In this document: piece after piece, positions 33,991-43,960 of the stretch
Numbering within the stretch: the first letter of the stretch is position 1
Layout: each line of letters begins with the position of its first letter
Assembly (NCBI RefSeq): GCF_900176135.1
Contig: NZ_FWWW01000095.1
Span: 1-58,947, forward strand
Direction of reading: 5' to 3'
Source of the DNA: Hymenobacter roseosalivarius DSM 11622
GTDB taxonomy: Bacteria > Bacteroidota > Bacteroidia > Cytophagales > Hymenobacteraceae
Length of the DNA: 58,947 bases
Notes under the pieces: model-generated
The model's database searches: none
Told to the model about the DNA's origin: nothing
Seen by the model: the letters and a program-made list of their open reading frames with translations, nothing else
Made by a program: the position numbers and the translations under genes

Positions 33991-34692
33991 CTAGTTATCC
34001 TGCAAGATATCCATGAACTCAATGGCCGAGTTCTCCATACGAAAAACCAGGCGCTCAACCATGATACTGAGCCAGTGGTAGCCGACGTGCGCGATAATGC
34101 CAACGATAAGACCAGCCGCCGACGTGACCATCTTGGTATACAAACCGCCCGAAATCTGAGCGATACCGAAGTCGCCGGTGGTGCTGATGGCGTAGAAAAT
34201 CTTGATTACGCCGATAATCGTGCCCACGAAGCCCAGCATGGGGGCAATACCAGCAATAATACCGAGAATGCTAATGTTCTTTTCCAGACGGGCAATCTCG
34301 ATTTTGCCCACGTTCTCAACACTCGTTTCAATGTCTTTGAGCGGTAAGCCAATGCGGCGAATACCCTTCTCAATCATGCGTGCCAAAGGAGAAGCGTTCT
34401 GAGCGCACAGCATTTTGGCTCCCTGCAAATCGCCTTTCACCATCAGCCCCCGAATGCCCCCCATAAAGGAATCGGGGTTGCTGGTGGCTTTGCGAATGGT
34501 GATGTAGCGCTCCAGAATGATGAAAACAGAGATAGAGAAGAGAATGAAAATGGGAATCATTACCCACCCGCCCTGCAACACCAAATCAATAAGGGAAAGC
34601 TCGGGGGCAGCGGCATTGGCTGCAGCATTGGCGGCAACAGCCGCGGTATCAAGGGGAGCAGTGGTGGTGATTTGCAGGAGCAATGATGTCAT
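33991..34692 (-). CDS. exbB: MotA/TolQ/ExbB proton channel
   Basis: A 233-residue protein with three membrane helices: VMIPIFILFSISVFIILE near 45-62, and two in the C-terminal half (ISILGIIAGIAPMLGFVGTI; MVTSAAGLIVGIIAHVGYHW). It forms the proton-motive-force channel with ExbD. An Ala-rich stretch precedes the first helix. The ATG at 34692 is one base after the stop of the upstream SPOR gene, so translation is probably coupled. Confidence 0.94.
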   Translation of the reverse strand: MTSLLLQITTTAPLDTAAVAANAAANAAAPELSLIDLVLQGGWVMIPIFILFSISVFIILERYITIRKATSNPDSFMGGIRGLMVKGDLQGAKMLCAQNASPLARMIEKGIRRIGLPLKDIETSVENVGKIEIARLEKNISILGIIAGIAPMLGFVGTIIGVIKIFYAISTTGDFGIAQISGGLYTKMVTSAAGLIVGIIAHVGYHWLSIMVERLVFRMENSAIEFMDILQDN

Positions 34693-34693
34693 T

Positions 34694-35938
34694 TTAGTAC
34701 TTAAGAACCCAGAGTGCTGAGCCGTATTGTTTGCGTAATTGAGAAAGGCTGCGGTCCGCCGAAGCGCGGTCAGTAAATTCACCTACTGTAAGGCGGTAGA
34801 AGCGGCTGCCTGCAGAAGCCCGCGTTGGGCGCACGGGCCACAATATCTGCGCAGGACGGTTTTTGCGGGCTAAAGCAGCACGAGCTTTCTCCACGCTACG
34901 AGGTGTATCGAAGCTGCCCGCCACCACGTAGAAACGGCCCGTACGGTTTTTAATTGTTGTAGCCGAAGTAGCTGTAGCGGGCGTTGCAGCGGGGGTAACC
35001 TTTGCCACAGTCGCTGGCTTTGCCGGAGCAGGTGCTACAATAGCTTTAGGAACTGCAACCGCCTTAGCAGCAGCCATAGGCTTAGCGGCCGGTTCCCCCA
35101 GCTGGTTGACATTAGTGAGAGCAGTGGAGGCTGCATCAACTGGTTTCGCCGCGTCCCAGTCAGCAATTTCGGCGGTTGGTACGGTTACCGGAGCCTTGGC
35201 ATCGGGAGCACCATCGGGCACGAACTCTTCGCTCCAGCCATGATTTGCCAAAGTAGCCTGTTGCCGGGCATTGGCGTTTGGCTTCACCGCGCTGGGGGGC
35301 ATTTTCTGCTCCTGCGCTACCCACGAAGCCGGTACTGCACGTACGCTGTCGGGCAGGTGGCCCAGGCGCAAAGCAAACAGGTAGCCCGCCGACAGCATCA
35401 GCCCGGTAAGGATAGTGGCAGCGGCCACATTGAACACCCGCGCCGAACGCCGTGAGCGACCTGCTACCGTGAGCTGAGGCCCCGTAGGCTGCCTTTCCCG
35501 AGCCAGCAGAGCATCGGTAGCCCGTACCGGCCGCGAAACCAGCTCAGGCAACCCGTAGCTGGCTGCAAGCAGGTTCTGAGTTCCCGTGTACTCAAACTCC
35601 AGACCTCGGCCAAAAGCCCGGCGAAATATGCCGATACCAGGCAGTTCTGTGCGCTGGGCGCTATCCAGCTCAGCCTGCAAATGGCCCACAGCATGACGCA
35701 CCATTTGCCGGGCTTCTGAGGCTGGCACGCCCAAGGTGTGGCTCAGAGCATCAACCAATAGGCCATCGTTGCGGGTGAGGGCACCGTTGAAGGCTACGGT
35801 TTTGGTGGGAGGTGTCAGGGTGTGGCGCACCGGATGAATCCGGGCTGGGGCGTAATCGGCGATGAGGCCACCGAAACCGGGAATAATCACGCAATCGTGG
35901 TCCCGGAGCAAGCTGAGGATATGGTCGGAAATCGGCAA
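34694..35938 (-). CDS. HU-CCDC81-like and SPOR domain protein
   Basis: A 414-residue protein. The N-terminal 130 residues fit the prokaryotic CCDC81-like HU-fold pair (DHDCVIIPGFGGLIADYAPA at 13-32; FNGALTRNDGLLVDALS; LPGIGIFRRAFGRGLEFEY). A membrane helix follows (about 175-195), then a long Ala/Pro/Lys linker and a C-terminal SPOR domain (about 340-414; RFYVVAGSFDTPRSVEKA, FYRLTVGEFTD). SPOR domains bind denuded glycan strands at the septum. The cytoplasmic HU-like part may bind DNA or protein, so it could link the cell interior with the wall (inference). Confidence 0.85.
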   Translation of the reverse strand: MPISDHILSLLRDHDCVIIPGFGGLIADYAPARIHPVRHTLTPPTKTVAFNGALTRNDGLLVDALSHTLGVPASEARQMVRHAVGHLQAELDSAQRTELPGIGIFRRAFGRGLEFEYTGTQNLLAASYGLPELVSRPVRATDALLARERQPTGPQLTVAGRSRRSARVFNVAAATILTGLMLSAGYLFALRLGHLPDSVRAVPASWVAQEQKMPPSAVKPNANARQQATLANHGWSEEFVPDGAPDAKAPVTVPTAEIADWDAAKPVDAASTALTNVNQLGEPAAKPMAAAKAVAVPKAIVAPAPAKPATVAKVTPAATPATATSATTIKNRTGRFYVVAGSFDTPRSVEKARAALARKNRPAQILWPVRPTRASAGSRFYRLTVGEFTDRASADRSLSQLRKQYGSALWVLKY

Positions 35939-36067
35939 AGTCGGTCTGTTGTGTTTCTGATGTGTTGACTTTTACTGAGTTGATACGCTACTGCAAGTGA
36001 GCTCATTCTTAAAAGCAGATGCTTCGGAATATGCTATTCCTTACCAGCTTATTAGCGCAGTAAAAAA

Positions 36068-37765
36068 TTAAAAATCATAAGTCACGCCCGCCAGCACGTT
36101 GATGCCCTTCACCGGGTAGTTCAGGAAACGCTCGTACTTGCGGCCCAGCAAATTGTTGCCTAAAGCAAAGATTGACAGATTTTCCGAGAAACGATAATCG
36201 CCACGCAGGTTCAAATCTACTACCGTGTCGGTGGGACGCACTACTTGCGTGAGGGTGCCCGTAGTCCCCGAGCGCTTATATCCTACTCCGAAACTGGAGC
36301 TGTAGGTATATAACTCCGCGCCCAGCAGGATTTTATCACCCATATTATACGTCCCGAACAGCGCAGATTGGAAAGCCGGGCGGTGAAACGCTTCAGCCAA
36401 AGTCTTGGTGTTATACCCATTATAATCAGCCTTCACGCCCAGACGAAACTGCTCGGCGGCGTTATAAAGTATTTCTCCATGAACGTTGAGCAATTGGGTG
36501 GATTTGCGGTCGTACACCAGATCAAAGCGTGAGGTATCCGTGGGGCTGTTGGCGTAGAAGTACAAGTTACGGTCGTTGGAAGCCGTGACCTTGGCACTCA
36601 CCGAAAGGCCACGCGCAGGCGTAGCCGTGAAGCCCCCGTAGACGGTTGGGCCGCGGTGCGTGTCGGCTACGCGCTGGTTGGGAGCGAGCCAGGGGTTTTC
36701 GGTAGTGAGGTCGTACATGGTTACACGCTGCAAGGCCCCACCCAGGCCGCCAAATACCACGAATTTATCTTCGGTCACGGTGTAGCCCAGGCGAATGGCC
36801 GGATACACATTGAACTGCGAAGCCGTGCCTATAGTATCGCCAGTGTACCCCAGGGTGGCTCCCACCGATACCGCCAGCCGGTTCAGATTTGCCTCAAACG
36901 CCGGCGTAACCTGCACAAATGGCCGGCTGGTAGTGGTTAGCTCATCCTTCTGAGAGATAAAGGAAACGTCGCCATTCAAGGCTATGCGCCCTTTCTCGCC
37001 TAATGCATAAGCTGAGCGCAACGAGGCGTTGAAGTTGTTCTCGCTGGCCGCGAACCGGTCTTTCCAGTAGTTAAAACCTACGCCGAAGTCATATTGCAAG
37101 GCGGCATCGGTGGCGCGGTTGCGGGCGTAAATCCGGGCGGCGGCGCGGGTGAACACCTGCTTAATATCATCGACATCGGGGGGCAAATTCTGGGTCTCGC
37201 GGTTGTAGCCGTAGAAGTTGTAGCGTTCCCGGCCCAGATCCAGCTTAGCTCCCAGCGCAGCCGTGCCGCTGTAAGTTTCGCCGTTCAGGCCCAGACTGGT
37301 TTGACTCAGGCTGGAGTTCTTACGGTCTACGGGGCCGCGCGACGAGGAAATATGGCTGAAATCGAGGCCGTAGGAAGCGGCGTCGCTGCGGGTATTGTGC
37401 AGGTAGGCTTTTCCGTAGAGGGTGCCATAGTTGCCCAATGCGCCCTTCAGGTAATTGCCGGTCTGGGGGGCTAATTCTTCCTGCTTGATGGTCAGTACAC
37501 GCACAGAAGGATTGAGCCGGTCGGCGGGCAGGCGGAAGTCGGGATAGGTGTACGGCACTGCCTGCGCCTGCGGGGTCGGGGCCTCCACTTTGATCTTATC
37601 AAAGTTGCGCGTCGCCTCGGGCAACTCGTTCACCCGCTCCTTCACTATTTCGATTTCGGCGTCTTCAATTTTGCCCCCCGGCCGCTGCTGCGCCCACGAA
37701 ACGCGGGGTGCGGCCGCGGCCAGCAAAGCGGCCAAAGCCAGGGAGTAAGGCGAGCGAAGCGTCAT
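36068..37765 (-). CDS. Outer-membrane beta-barrel protein (TonB-receptor-like barrel)
   Basis: A 565-residue exported protein with a signal peptide (about 1-25, ending SWAQQ) and a short periplasmic part with KIEDAEIEIVKERVNELPEATRNF, then some 20 amphipathic strands and a terminal aromatic (LLAGVTYDF). It has no plug domain of normal length, so it is a receptor-like barrel rather than a full TonB receptor. The conserved placement between TPR and HU/SPOR genes suggests a structural or transport role in an envelope complex powered by the ExbBD-TonB genes downstream (inference). Confidence 0.85.
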   Translation of the reverse strand: MTLRSPYSLALAALLAAAAPRVSWAQQRPGGKIEDAEIEIVKERVNELPEATRNFDKIKVEAPTPQAQAVPYTYPDFRLPADRLNPSVRVLTIKQEELAPQTGNYLKGALGNYGTLYGKAYLHNTRSDAASYGLDFSHISSSRGPVDRKNSSLSQTSLGLNGETYSGTAALGAKLDLGRERYNFYGYNRETQNLPPDVDDIKQVFTRAAARIYARNRATDAALQYDFGVGFNYWKDRFAASENNFNASLRSAYALGEKGRIALNGDVSFISQKDELTTTSRPFVQVTPAFEANLNRLAVSVGATLGYTGDTIGTASQFNVYPAIRLGYTVTEDKFVVFGGLGGALQRVTMYDLTTENPWLAPNQRVADTHRGPTVYGGFTATPARGLSVSAKVTASNDRNLYFYANSPTDTSRFDLVYDRKSTQLLNVHGEILYNAAEQFRLGVKADYNGYNTKTLAEAFHRPAFQSALFGTYNMGDKILLGAELYTYSSSFGVGYKRSGTTGTLTQVVRPTDTVVDLNLRGDYRFSENLSIFALGNNLLGRKYERFLNYPVKGINVLAGVTYDF

Positions 37766-37864
37766 AGCAAGGGAGTTAGACCGAATAGAAGCTTAGATTA
37801 AGCTTACTATATTCAACCAATTGTAAATCAATTATTTATTATACCAAGCAAAATAAGCTCCCAT

Positions 37865-40800
37865 CTATTCTTCCACAGGTACGGGGGAAGCGGTAGAGTC
37901 AGTGGACTGAGTTTGAGTAGGCTGCAAAGACTGACGCGCAGCAGCCCGGCGAGCGGCCGGTGAAGCCGGTTTTGCGGGCGTCATTTTGCCCCCCGCGGCG
38001 GGCGTGGGGGCTGGTTTGGCACTACCGCTTGCTGGTGCAGGCGCAGCTCCATCGGCGGGCAAAGCAGCCAGACGCTGCTTGGCACCTTCAATGATTTCCG
38101 CCACCGGAAACTTGTTGTCGACGATAGAATTCAACGTGGCGCGGGCCTGAAAATTATCACCCTGCAAGGTATAGATGTCGGCGATGAGCAGGAAGCCCCG
38201 ACCCTGCCATAGCTGGTACTTGGAGGCATTGGTTTTATAAGCCGCGTCCAGTGCCTCGGGGTATTTCTTCTGCTCGAATAGAATCTGGGCCAACAGGTAT
38301 TGTGCTTCGGCTCCGTTCTCGTCGGTGGCGGTGGCCGCAGCCGTGGTCAACTCTGGAATAGCCTGATCGAGGTTGCCGGCTTTGTAGCTGGCTTTGCCCA
38401 GATACAGCAGAGCAGCATTCGTAGCATTAAGCGAAGCGCTACCCAGGGCGCGCAGCTCCTGGGCTACGCGGCGGGTGCCGTCGTAGTCGCCGCTCTCATA
38501 GTAGCTCAGCATTAGCCCAATGCCAGCGTTGGCCACGTCGCGCTTGTTCTGCGACACCTCCCGCAGGCGGGTGTAGTACTTGATGGCTTCGGGGTAGTTT
38601 TTATTAGCAAACTCCAGGTCAGCCACCCGACCCACGGCCCGGTTCACAAACTCGCTCTTGCCCTCTGTTACTACATTTTTCAGCCCGGCCAGGCCCTCAG
38701 CCTGCTTCCCGGTTTTCAGGTACGAATCACTGAGGAAATAGCGTCCGTCGGCCGCCAGAGCCGTAGCAGGGTACTGCTTCAGGTAAGCTTCCAGCCGGGG
38801 AATAGCCTGAGCGTACTTCTCGGCGGTGTACAATGACTTCGCCGCTTCAAACTCCACGCTCTCCGTGGCTCCGCTCTGCGGATTCTGCTGCTTGTACTGG
38901 CCCAGGGCCTGATCGAAATCCTCCGTGCGGCCTAGCGCTGCCAGGCTTTCCTGCAGGCCCGACAGCGCATTAGTTGCCGACTTGGTACGAGGAAAACGTT
39001 CCAGTACCTGGCGGAAATCGGCCACGGCTTTATCATGCTGGTTGAGGTTGGCGTAAGCCACGCCCCGCTTCTGCAAGGCCTGCGGAATCAGGGCGCTATT
39101 GGGCCGGGCCCGAATCAGACGCGAAAACCCATCCACGGCAGGCTGAAAATTACCCCCCTCAAACTCAAACTGGGCCTGCTGGAACACCGCGTCGTCGGCG
39201 TAGCGCGACTGGGGGGCGGTTTTAAGCAAAGTATTCAGCGTGTTCGTAGCTTCTCCCTGACGACCTAATAAACCCAAGGTTACACTTTTCTGGTAATAGG
39301 CGTAGTCCTTATCAGAGGCGTTGGAAGCAATGACTTTGTCGTAGCCAGTCAGGGCCTGTTTGTAATCTTTGGCCACATAATAGGTATCGGCCAGGCGCAG
39401 CGTCACGTCGTAGTAGTTCGGGTCGTCGCCTGGCTTACGGGTTTCGGCGTCCTTCAAATACGCCTGAAACTGAGGCCGCGCCCGATCATATTGCTTGGTG
39501 TTGTAATACGCGTAGCCCAGGCCATAGCGGGCTTTCTGGTCGAAGTCCGTCTCGGCGGCGCTGCCGGAGCGGGCCGTGCGCGCGGCGGCCGTATAGCTCT
39601 GAATGGCTTCGGGATACTTCTGACCAATACTATAAATCTCGCCGCGCAACACCTGGGCGGCGGCGCGCAGGGCGTCGTCCTGCGGATACTTGAGCGACTT
39701 ATCCAGCAAGGGCAGCGCCTCATTAAACTTGCTATTGTTGTAGAGCGTGGCGGCCTGCAGGTAAGTCACGCGCTGATACGTCGCGTTCAGGCGGCTACTG
39801 CGGTTGTCCAGGCCCTCGAGGTAACTGATGGCTTGGGCGTAATCCGATGAGTTCAAAAAGCTCTCACTCAGAATATCGTCTGCCGCCGCCGCATTTTTGG
39901 AACGCGGAAACTTCTTGTTAAAGTCTTTCAGCGAGGCAATAACTTCCCGGGCATTGCCCAGCTCGTAGTTCACCTGCGCGTATTTGAGCGTGGCGTTTTC
40001 GGTGATGTTGCGGTCGAAAGTAGCATTGCGGGCGGCATCGAAAGCGTTCAAGGCAGGCTGCTTCTGCTTGAGCTGCAAATAGCTCAAGCCCATATGATAG
40101 GCCGCATTCTGACCCAGCGAGTCCTTACGGGCCGCCACGCCTTTCAGGCCATTGACGGCCCCCTTGAAGTCGCCCATCTTATAATTGGCGTACCCAATTT
40201 TGTACTGCACCGTCGGCTCCATTTTCTTGCGGCCAGCAGCGTAGCGGTTAAAATACTCGGCCGCGCTCTGAAAGTCGCCTTTCTGGTAAAAGGCGTCGCC
40301 TACCAACAGCTGAATTTCGTCGGCACCCTGGGGCGACGGCGTTTGGGCCAATGCCTTCGAGCCGTAGGCAATCAGGCCGTCGAAGTCACCTTCCTTGTAA
40401 TAAATCTGGGTCATGACGGCCGGCACTACGAGGCGGTAGCCTTCGCTTTCCTCGGCCACGGCCAAATCGCGGCGGGCACCGGCAAAATCCCCCGCCCGGA
40501 AGGCCAGGTAGCCGGCGTAGTAGCTGCTGGCATAGCGGTACTCCGAGCTGCCCTGCTTGGTGCGGTCGAATAGCAGGCGCGCTTTGTCAAACTCCTTCTG
40601 GGCAAAGTAGCTGTAAGCCAGCTTAAACTCTGATTCCTCACGCTGCTCCAGCGTTAAGTTGTCGGGGCCGACGCGCTGCATATACTCAGCGGCCTTGGCG
40701 TAGGTCTTCTTATCGAAATAAAATTTTCCGAGTTGAAAAAACGCCTCGGCAGCCTTCGGGTGCGCTGGGTTATTAGCCGCGAAGGCCAGAATCCGGTCTT

Positions 40801-41077
40801 CGGCATCGGGGTGAAACAGGTAGAGCCCCGCTACGGCGTAATAATATTCCGCGTCGGTGGTGCGGTCGCGCAGCTCGCCGGTGCGGCGTTGGGTCTGGTC
40901 GAGGTAACGCTGAAAAGACTGTTGGGCGGCACCATACTTACCGCGGTCAAAAAGCTCAAGGCCCTCCTGGAAATGACGCTCGTCGGCGGCAAAAACCTGC
41001 GTTTGCTGGGCTGCGGCTACCAGCGGGGCCGCGGTGCTGAGCGTGGCGGCCAGCGCCAAGCGTGGAAATAACTTCAT
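37865..41077 (-). CDS. Large exported tetratricopeptide-repeat protein
   Basis: A 1070-residue protein with a signal peptide (about 1-23, ending AAAQQ), then TPR units almost end to end. Typical units are HPKAAEAFFQLGKFYFDKKTY, AAEYFNRYAAGRK and DKAVADFRQVLERFPRTKSA. The C-terminus is a disordered Ala/Pro/Lys/Thr tail. It should be a periplasmic scaffold. First gene of the seven-gene cluster that ends with folC, 99 bases before the barrel gene. Some TPR pairs resemble BamD/YbgF-type repeats. Confidence 0.9.
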   Translation of the reverse strand: MKLFPRLALAATLSTAAPLVAAAQQTQVFAADERHFQEGLELFDRGKYGAAQQSFQRYLDQTQRRTGELRDRTTDAEYYYAVAGLYLFHPDAEDRILAFAANNPAHPKAAEAFFQLGKFYFDKKTYAKAAEYMQRVGPDNLTLEQREESEFKLAYSYFAQKEFDKARLLFDRTKQGSSEYRYASSYYAGYLAFRAGDFAGARRDLAVAEESEGYRLVVPAVMTQIYYKEGDFDGLIAYGSKALAQTPSPQGADEIQLLVGDAFYQKGDFQSAAEYFNRYAAGRKKMEPTVQYKIGYANYKMGDFKGAVNGLKGVAARKDSLGQNAAYHMGLSYLQLKQKQPALNAFDAARNATFDRNITENATLKYAQVNYELGNAREVIASLKDFNKKFPRSKNAAAADDILSESFLNSSDYAQAISYLEGLDNRSSRLNATYQRVTYLQAATLYNNSKFNEALPLLDKSLKYPQDDALRAAAQVLRGEIYSIGQKYPEAIQSYTAAARTARSGSAAETDFDQKARYGLGYAYYNTKQYDRARPQFQAYLKDAETRKPGDDPNYYDVTLRLADTYYVAKDYKQALTGYDKVIASNASDKDYAYYQKSVTLGLLGRQGEATNTLNTLLKTAPQSRYADDAVFQQAQFEFEGGNFQPAVDGFSRLIRARPNSALIPQALQKRGVAYANLNQHDKAVADFRQVLERFPRTKSATNALSGLQESLAALGRTEDFDQALGQYKQQNPQSGATESVEFEAAKSLYTAEKYAQAIPRLEAYLKQYPATALAADGRYFLSDSYLKTGKQAEGLAGLKNVVTEGKSEFVNRAVGRVADLEFANKNYPEAIKYYTRLREVSQNKRDVANAGIGLMLSYYESGDYDGTRRVAQELRALGSASLNATNAALLYLGKASYKAGNLDQAIPELTTAAATATDENGAEAQYLLAQILFEQKKYPEALDAAYKTNASKYQLWQGRGFLLIADIYTLQGDNFQARATLNSIVDNKFPVAEIIEGAKQRLAALPADGAAPAPASGSAKPAPTPAAGGKMTPAKPASPAARRAAARQSLQPTQTQSTDSTASPVPVEE

Positions 41078-41120
41078 TGCGGGGCGTTACAAGAAAGGGC
41101 GCTGCCGGCCCGGGAATGGC

Positions 41121-41128
41121 CAAAAGTA
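41121..41128 (-). promoter_or_regulatory. Promoter -7 element of the TPR-barrel-ExbBD-TonB cluster
   Basis: TACTTTTG on the minus strand lies 43 bases upstream of the TPR-protein ATG, matching TAnnTTTG. It is the best candidate start of the long operon to folC. Confidence 0.55.
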
Positions 41129-41317
41129 GCGAAAAAGTGGCGGAGGTTGCACAGAAAAGGCGTTCTCGCGCCTAGGCAACGTGCTGGGGGACTTTTTGGT
41201 ATAGGGCACGGCCCGTAGCTGCCGGCCCGCAGAATAGCATGTTTGCTACCATACTACCGGGGCTTTTGCTAACTCTACAACAAGATATTACGGCCGTTAT
41301 ACCCACTGGGGGGCTTT

Positions 41318-42058
41318 TTACAGGCCAAAATGCATGGTGTAGTCGCCACCATCGGTGATGTGCACACGCTTAAAGCCTAGCGTTTTCAGGTCAATGCATA
41401 CCTGCTTGATTATCGTATCCTTGCTCCGCGCATCAAAAGTCGGCGACGACATAATAATAACGTCGGCCAACTCACCGACTACGTTTATTTTGGCCTCCAC
41501 CCCTTTTTGCCGCAGCTCTTCGGGCAACTGAGCAGCATAGTTTTGGCGCTCCTCAATGGCGATAACGTCTTTAGCTATCACTGTTTTTGGCGCGATGCTT
41601 TTAGTAGTGAAAGTCGAATCAGCGACTGTGTCGGCAGTTCCGGCCGGTGCGGTAGCAGGAAGTTGCGCCGTGGCAGTTGATTTGGTTGGCCCAGCTTCGG
41701 GCTGGCGAGTAGCCGTTGCGAGGGGGACTGCGTTGGTTATGTCTTTTGAACGGAATTTACTAGCGACACTTAGCTTTTTCGAAGGCGTTGAAGCGTTGAG
41801 CGCCAGATCTTCCTCGAGGGCTTCCTCCTGGTATGCTTCAGTTCGCATGGCCGCCAGCTGCCTATTAGATTCTGAGTCGGCTGAGTTCAATGATCCCGCC
41901 GCGAATGCCGAGCCTGCGGCCACGGCTGGCAGGCTGGCGTGTTGTGAGCGGGCAGGCCGAGTCCACCGGCCCAGAATAAAGGCGCCCAAGAATGTTAGCA
42001 GTGTAATTCCTAGCAGACCGAAAAGTGAGTTACGATTCACAGTACAAGTAGTAAACAA
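41318..42058 (-). CDS. Uncharacterised single-span membrane protein
   Basis: A 246-residue protein with one membrane helix at 12-30 (LFGLLGITLLTFLGAFIL) and a low-complexity Ala/Thr/Ser-rich middle (about 35-165). A small folded C-terminal part follows (about 170-246; AAQLPEELRQKGVEAKINVVGE, ADVIIMSSPTFDARS, LGFKRVHITDGG). I do not recognise the family. It is close to a response regulator gene upstream (79 bases), but shared function is not shown. A right-half motif arm (CTGGGGGGCTTTTT) sits at its 3' end. Confidence 0.75.
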   Translation of the reverse strand: MFTTCTVNRNSLFGLLGITLLTFLGAFILGRWTRPARSQHASLPAVAAGSAFAAGSLNSADSESNRQLAAMRTEAYQEEALEEDLALNASTPSKKLSVASKFRSKDITNAVPLATATRQPEAGPTKSTATAQLPATAPAGTADTVADSTFTTKSIAPKTVIAKDVIAIEERQNYAAQLPEELRQKGVEAKINVVGELADVIIMSSPTFDARSKDTIIKQVCIDLKTLGFKRVHITDGGDYTMHFGL

Positions 42059-42137
42059 ATAGTAGAACGCTCGCCTTCAACTACCGATACGCTGAAAAGG
42101 CCAGAGAGTCTGCTATGGCAATCGACAAGCCAATTGT

Positions 42138-42572
42138 TTAGTTTCTATGCTCTGTCTCGCCCTCGGCCAGTTGCCACCCAAAGTGCTTTCTGAGCATTCC
42201 TCTCACCTTCTCTTTAGTTAGCGGCTTCCTCAGGAAGTCCGCTACGTGGAGCTGCCGCCCCCGCTCTACGTCCTGGGCATGCACAGACGTGGTGAGCATA
42301 ATAATAACAATTGCCTCTTTCTGCGCCAGCGGCAGCTGCTGATAGGAAAATAGAAACTCGAACCCATTCATCACGGGCATATTCACATCTAGCAGAATCA
42401 GGGCCGGGCACGCGGTATCGGGGCAGTGCTGTTCTAGTAATGCAAACGCCTCCTGTCCGTTCAGTGCTACCAATAGCTGATCGGCAATAGCTAAATCTTC
42501 CAGCAGTCGCTGATTAAGAAAATTATTAACGGGGTCGTCGTCTACTAATAAGATACACGGTAGCTTCTCCAC
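42138..42572 (-). CDS. Stand-alone response regulator receiver protein
   Basis: A 144-residue CheY-like protein. Acidic pair in LLVDDDPVN (8-16), phospho-acceptor Asp in LILLDVNMPVMNG (about 62), Thr in MLTTS and Lys in FLRKPLT. There is no output domain. The VNNFLNQRLL and FEFLF patterns are typical of Bacteroidota single-domain regulators. No kinase gene is adjacent; the partner is unknown. Confidence 0.92.
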   Translation of the reverse strand: MEKLPCILLVDDDPVNNFLNQRLLEDLAIADQLLVALNGQEAFALLEQHCPDTACPALILLDVNMPVMNGFEFLFSYQQLPLAQKEAIVIIMLTTSVHAQDVERGRQLHVADFLRKPLTKEKVRGMLRKHFGWQLAEGETEHRN

Positions 42573-42709
42573 GGTAATAGCTAAATAGATGTTGAGGCCA
42601 ATGGAAAACTATTGTTTCCTGGAAAGAAAGGCACTGATGGGCAAATCTAAGATTAAAACTGAACAGCAGACGTACCTGCGCTAGCCAACCCACCGGGTTC
42701 TTATCCATT

Positions 42710-43762
42710 TCAGCCCACAATGGCACTCAGCGGCACAGAGTGCAGAATAAGGAATACCAGCTCGCGCAAAATCTCCCCTTCCGTCATCGAGCCCGACTCA
42801 ATACCCTTGCTCTGAGCATCGGCGCGGCGCAGCAGATGAATAATATCGCGGGTGCGCTGGAAGCTGTAGTTACGCATGGCCAGCTGATAGTCTTTCTGCT
42901 GAAAGCTATTCACGATGCCCAGCTTTTTATAATCGGCGTCGGAAGGGTTGCCAGCCTGATGCAGCACGAGCAGCTTGGTAAAAAAACCAAACAGCAACGT
43001 CAGATTAGGGATGATGGGATTAGCCTTGGGGTTGGCCTCGAAGTAATGTAGAATCCGGTTGGCCTTCAGCACATCGCGCTGTATTAAAGCCCGCTGCAGC
43101 TCAAAGATGTTGTAGTCTTTGCTGATACCGACCAAGCGCTGCACCAAATCCTCGTCGATGGCCTGACCGGGCTTCACGTTGAGCAGCAGCTTGTCAATCT
43201 CATTTGTCAGCCGGCCGAGGTCAGGCCCGATGTACTCGCTGAGCATAGCCACGGCCTGGGGGGCAATTTGCTGCTGTTTGCTGCGTATGTGGCTCGTCAG
43301 CCAGGGCGCTACCTGGTTATCGTAAAGTTTTTTGCTGGTTAGCACGGCCGCGTGCTTGGTCATTGCTTTGGACAGCGCCTTCCGGCCGTCCAGGGTTTTA
43401 TGCTTGTAGCAAAATACGAGCACCGTGCTGGCCAGTGGGTTTTTCAGATACGCCTCAAAAAACGGATAGCTGCTCTCCCGCTCCAGGTCGGCGACCGATT
43501 GCGCTTCCTTTACAATAACTACCGAGCGCTCCGCCATCATCGGAAAGCGCCGCGCCTGGCCCAGAATAGTCGCCACGTCCACGTCCTTGCCGTAGAGCAC
43601 TACCTGGTTAAAGCCGCGCTCGTGGTCGGGCATCACGCTTTTCTCGATGATGTCGGCAATCAGATCAATATAGTACGGCTCCTCCCCTTGCAGGAAATAC
43701 ACGGGCGCGAACTGCCGCTGCTGGAGCTGCTTCAGAATCTCGTCGGGGCTGAAGTTGGGCAC
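42710..43762 (-). CDS. holA: DNA polymerase III subunit delta
   Basis: A 350-residue clamp-loader subunit that opens the sliding clamp. The N-terminal AAA+-like part has PVYFLQGEEPYYIDLIAD, and HolA motifs include QARRFPMMAERSVVIVKEA and LTNEIDKLLL; it ends with the helical collar domain. The start codon is GTG at 43762 (VPNFSPDEIL); no in-frame ATG lies close upstream. It is transcribed divergently from tyrS, with a repeat-bordered gap between them. Confidence 0.93.
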   Translation of the reverse strand: MPNFSPDEILKQLQQRQFAPVYFLQGEEPYYIDLIADIIEKSVMPDHERGFNQVVLYGKDVDVATILGQARRFPMMAERSVVIVKEAQSVADLERESSYPFFEAYLKNPLASTVLVFCYKHKTLDGRKALSKAMTKHAAVLTSKKLYDNQVAPWLTSHIRSKQQQIAPQAVAMLSEYIGPDLGRLTNEIDKLLLNVKPGQAIDEDLVQRLVGISKDYNIFELQRALIQRDVLKANRILHYFEANPKANPIIPNLTLLFGFFTKLLVLHQAGNPSDADYKKLGIVNSFQQKDYQLAMRNYSFQRTRDIIHLLRRADAQSKGIESGSMTEGEILRELVFLILHSVPLSAIVG

Positions 43763-43764
43763 GG

Positions 43765-43960
43765 AGTGAATGGGTAAATGGGTAAATGAGTGGATGGGTG
43801 AATGCTAGGTATTCACTCCAGGTAAGCAAAGGTATCATTGCTTACTACCTTTGTCCAGTTGTTATGGACACATTGGAGCTGCCACTTGGCCCAGTCTTGG
43901 GCTTTACTCAGCTTACCCAAGTGACTCATTCATCCACTCACTCATTCACCCACTCACTCA
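43765..43960. promoter_or_regulatory. Divergent promoter region holA/tyrS bordered by low-complexity inverted repeats
   Basis: Facing -7 elements lie at 43827-43834 (minus, TACCTTTG) and 43846-43853 (plus, TACCTTTG), so the holA and tyrS promoters overlap and may compete. Each side is bordered by a GTGAATGGGTAAATG-type run (43765-43803) and its complement-type CATCCACTCACTCATT repeats (43930-43961), reaching both start codons. Confidence 0.65.
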
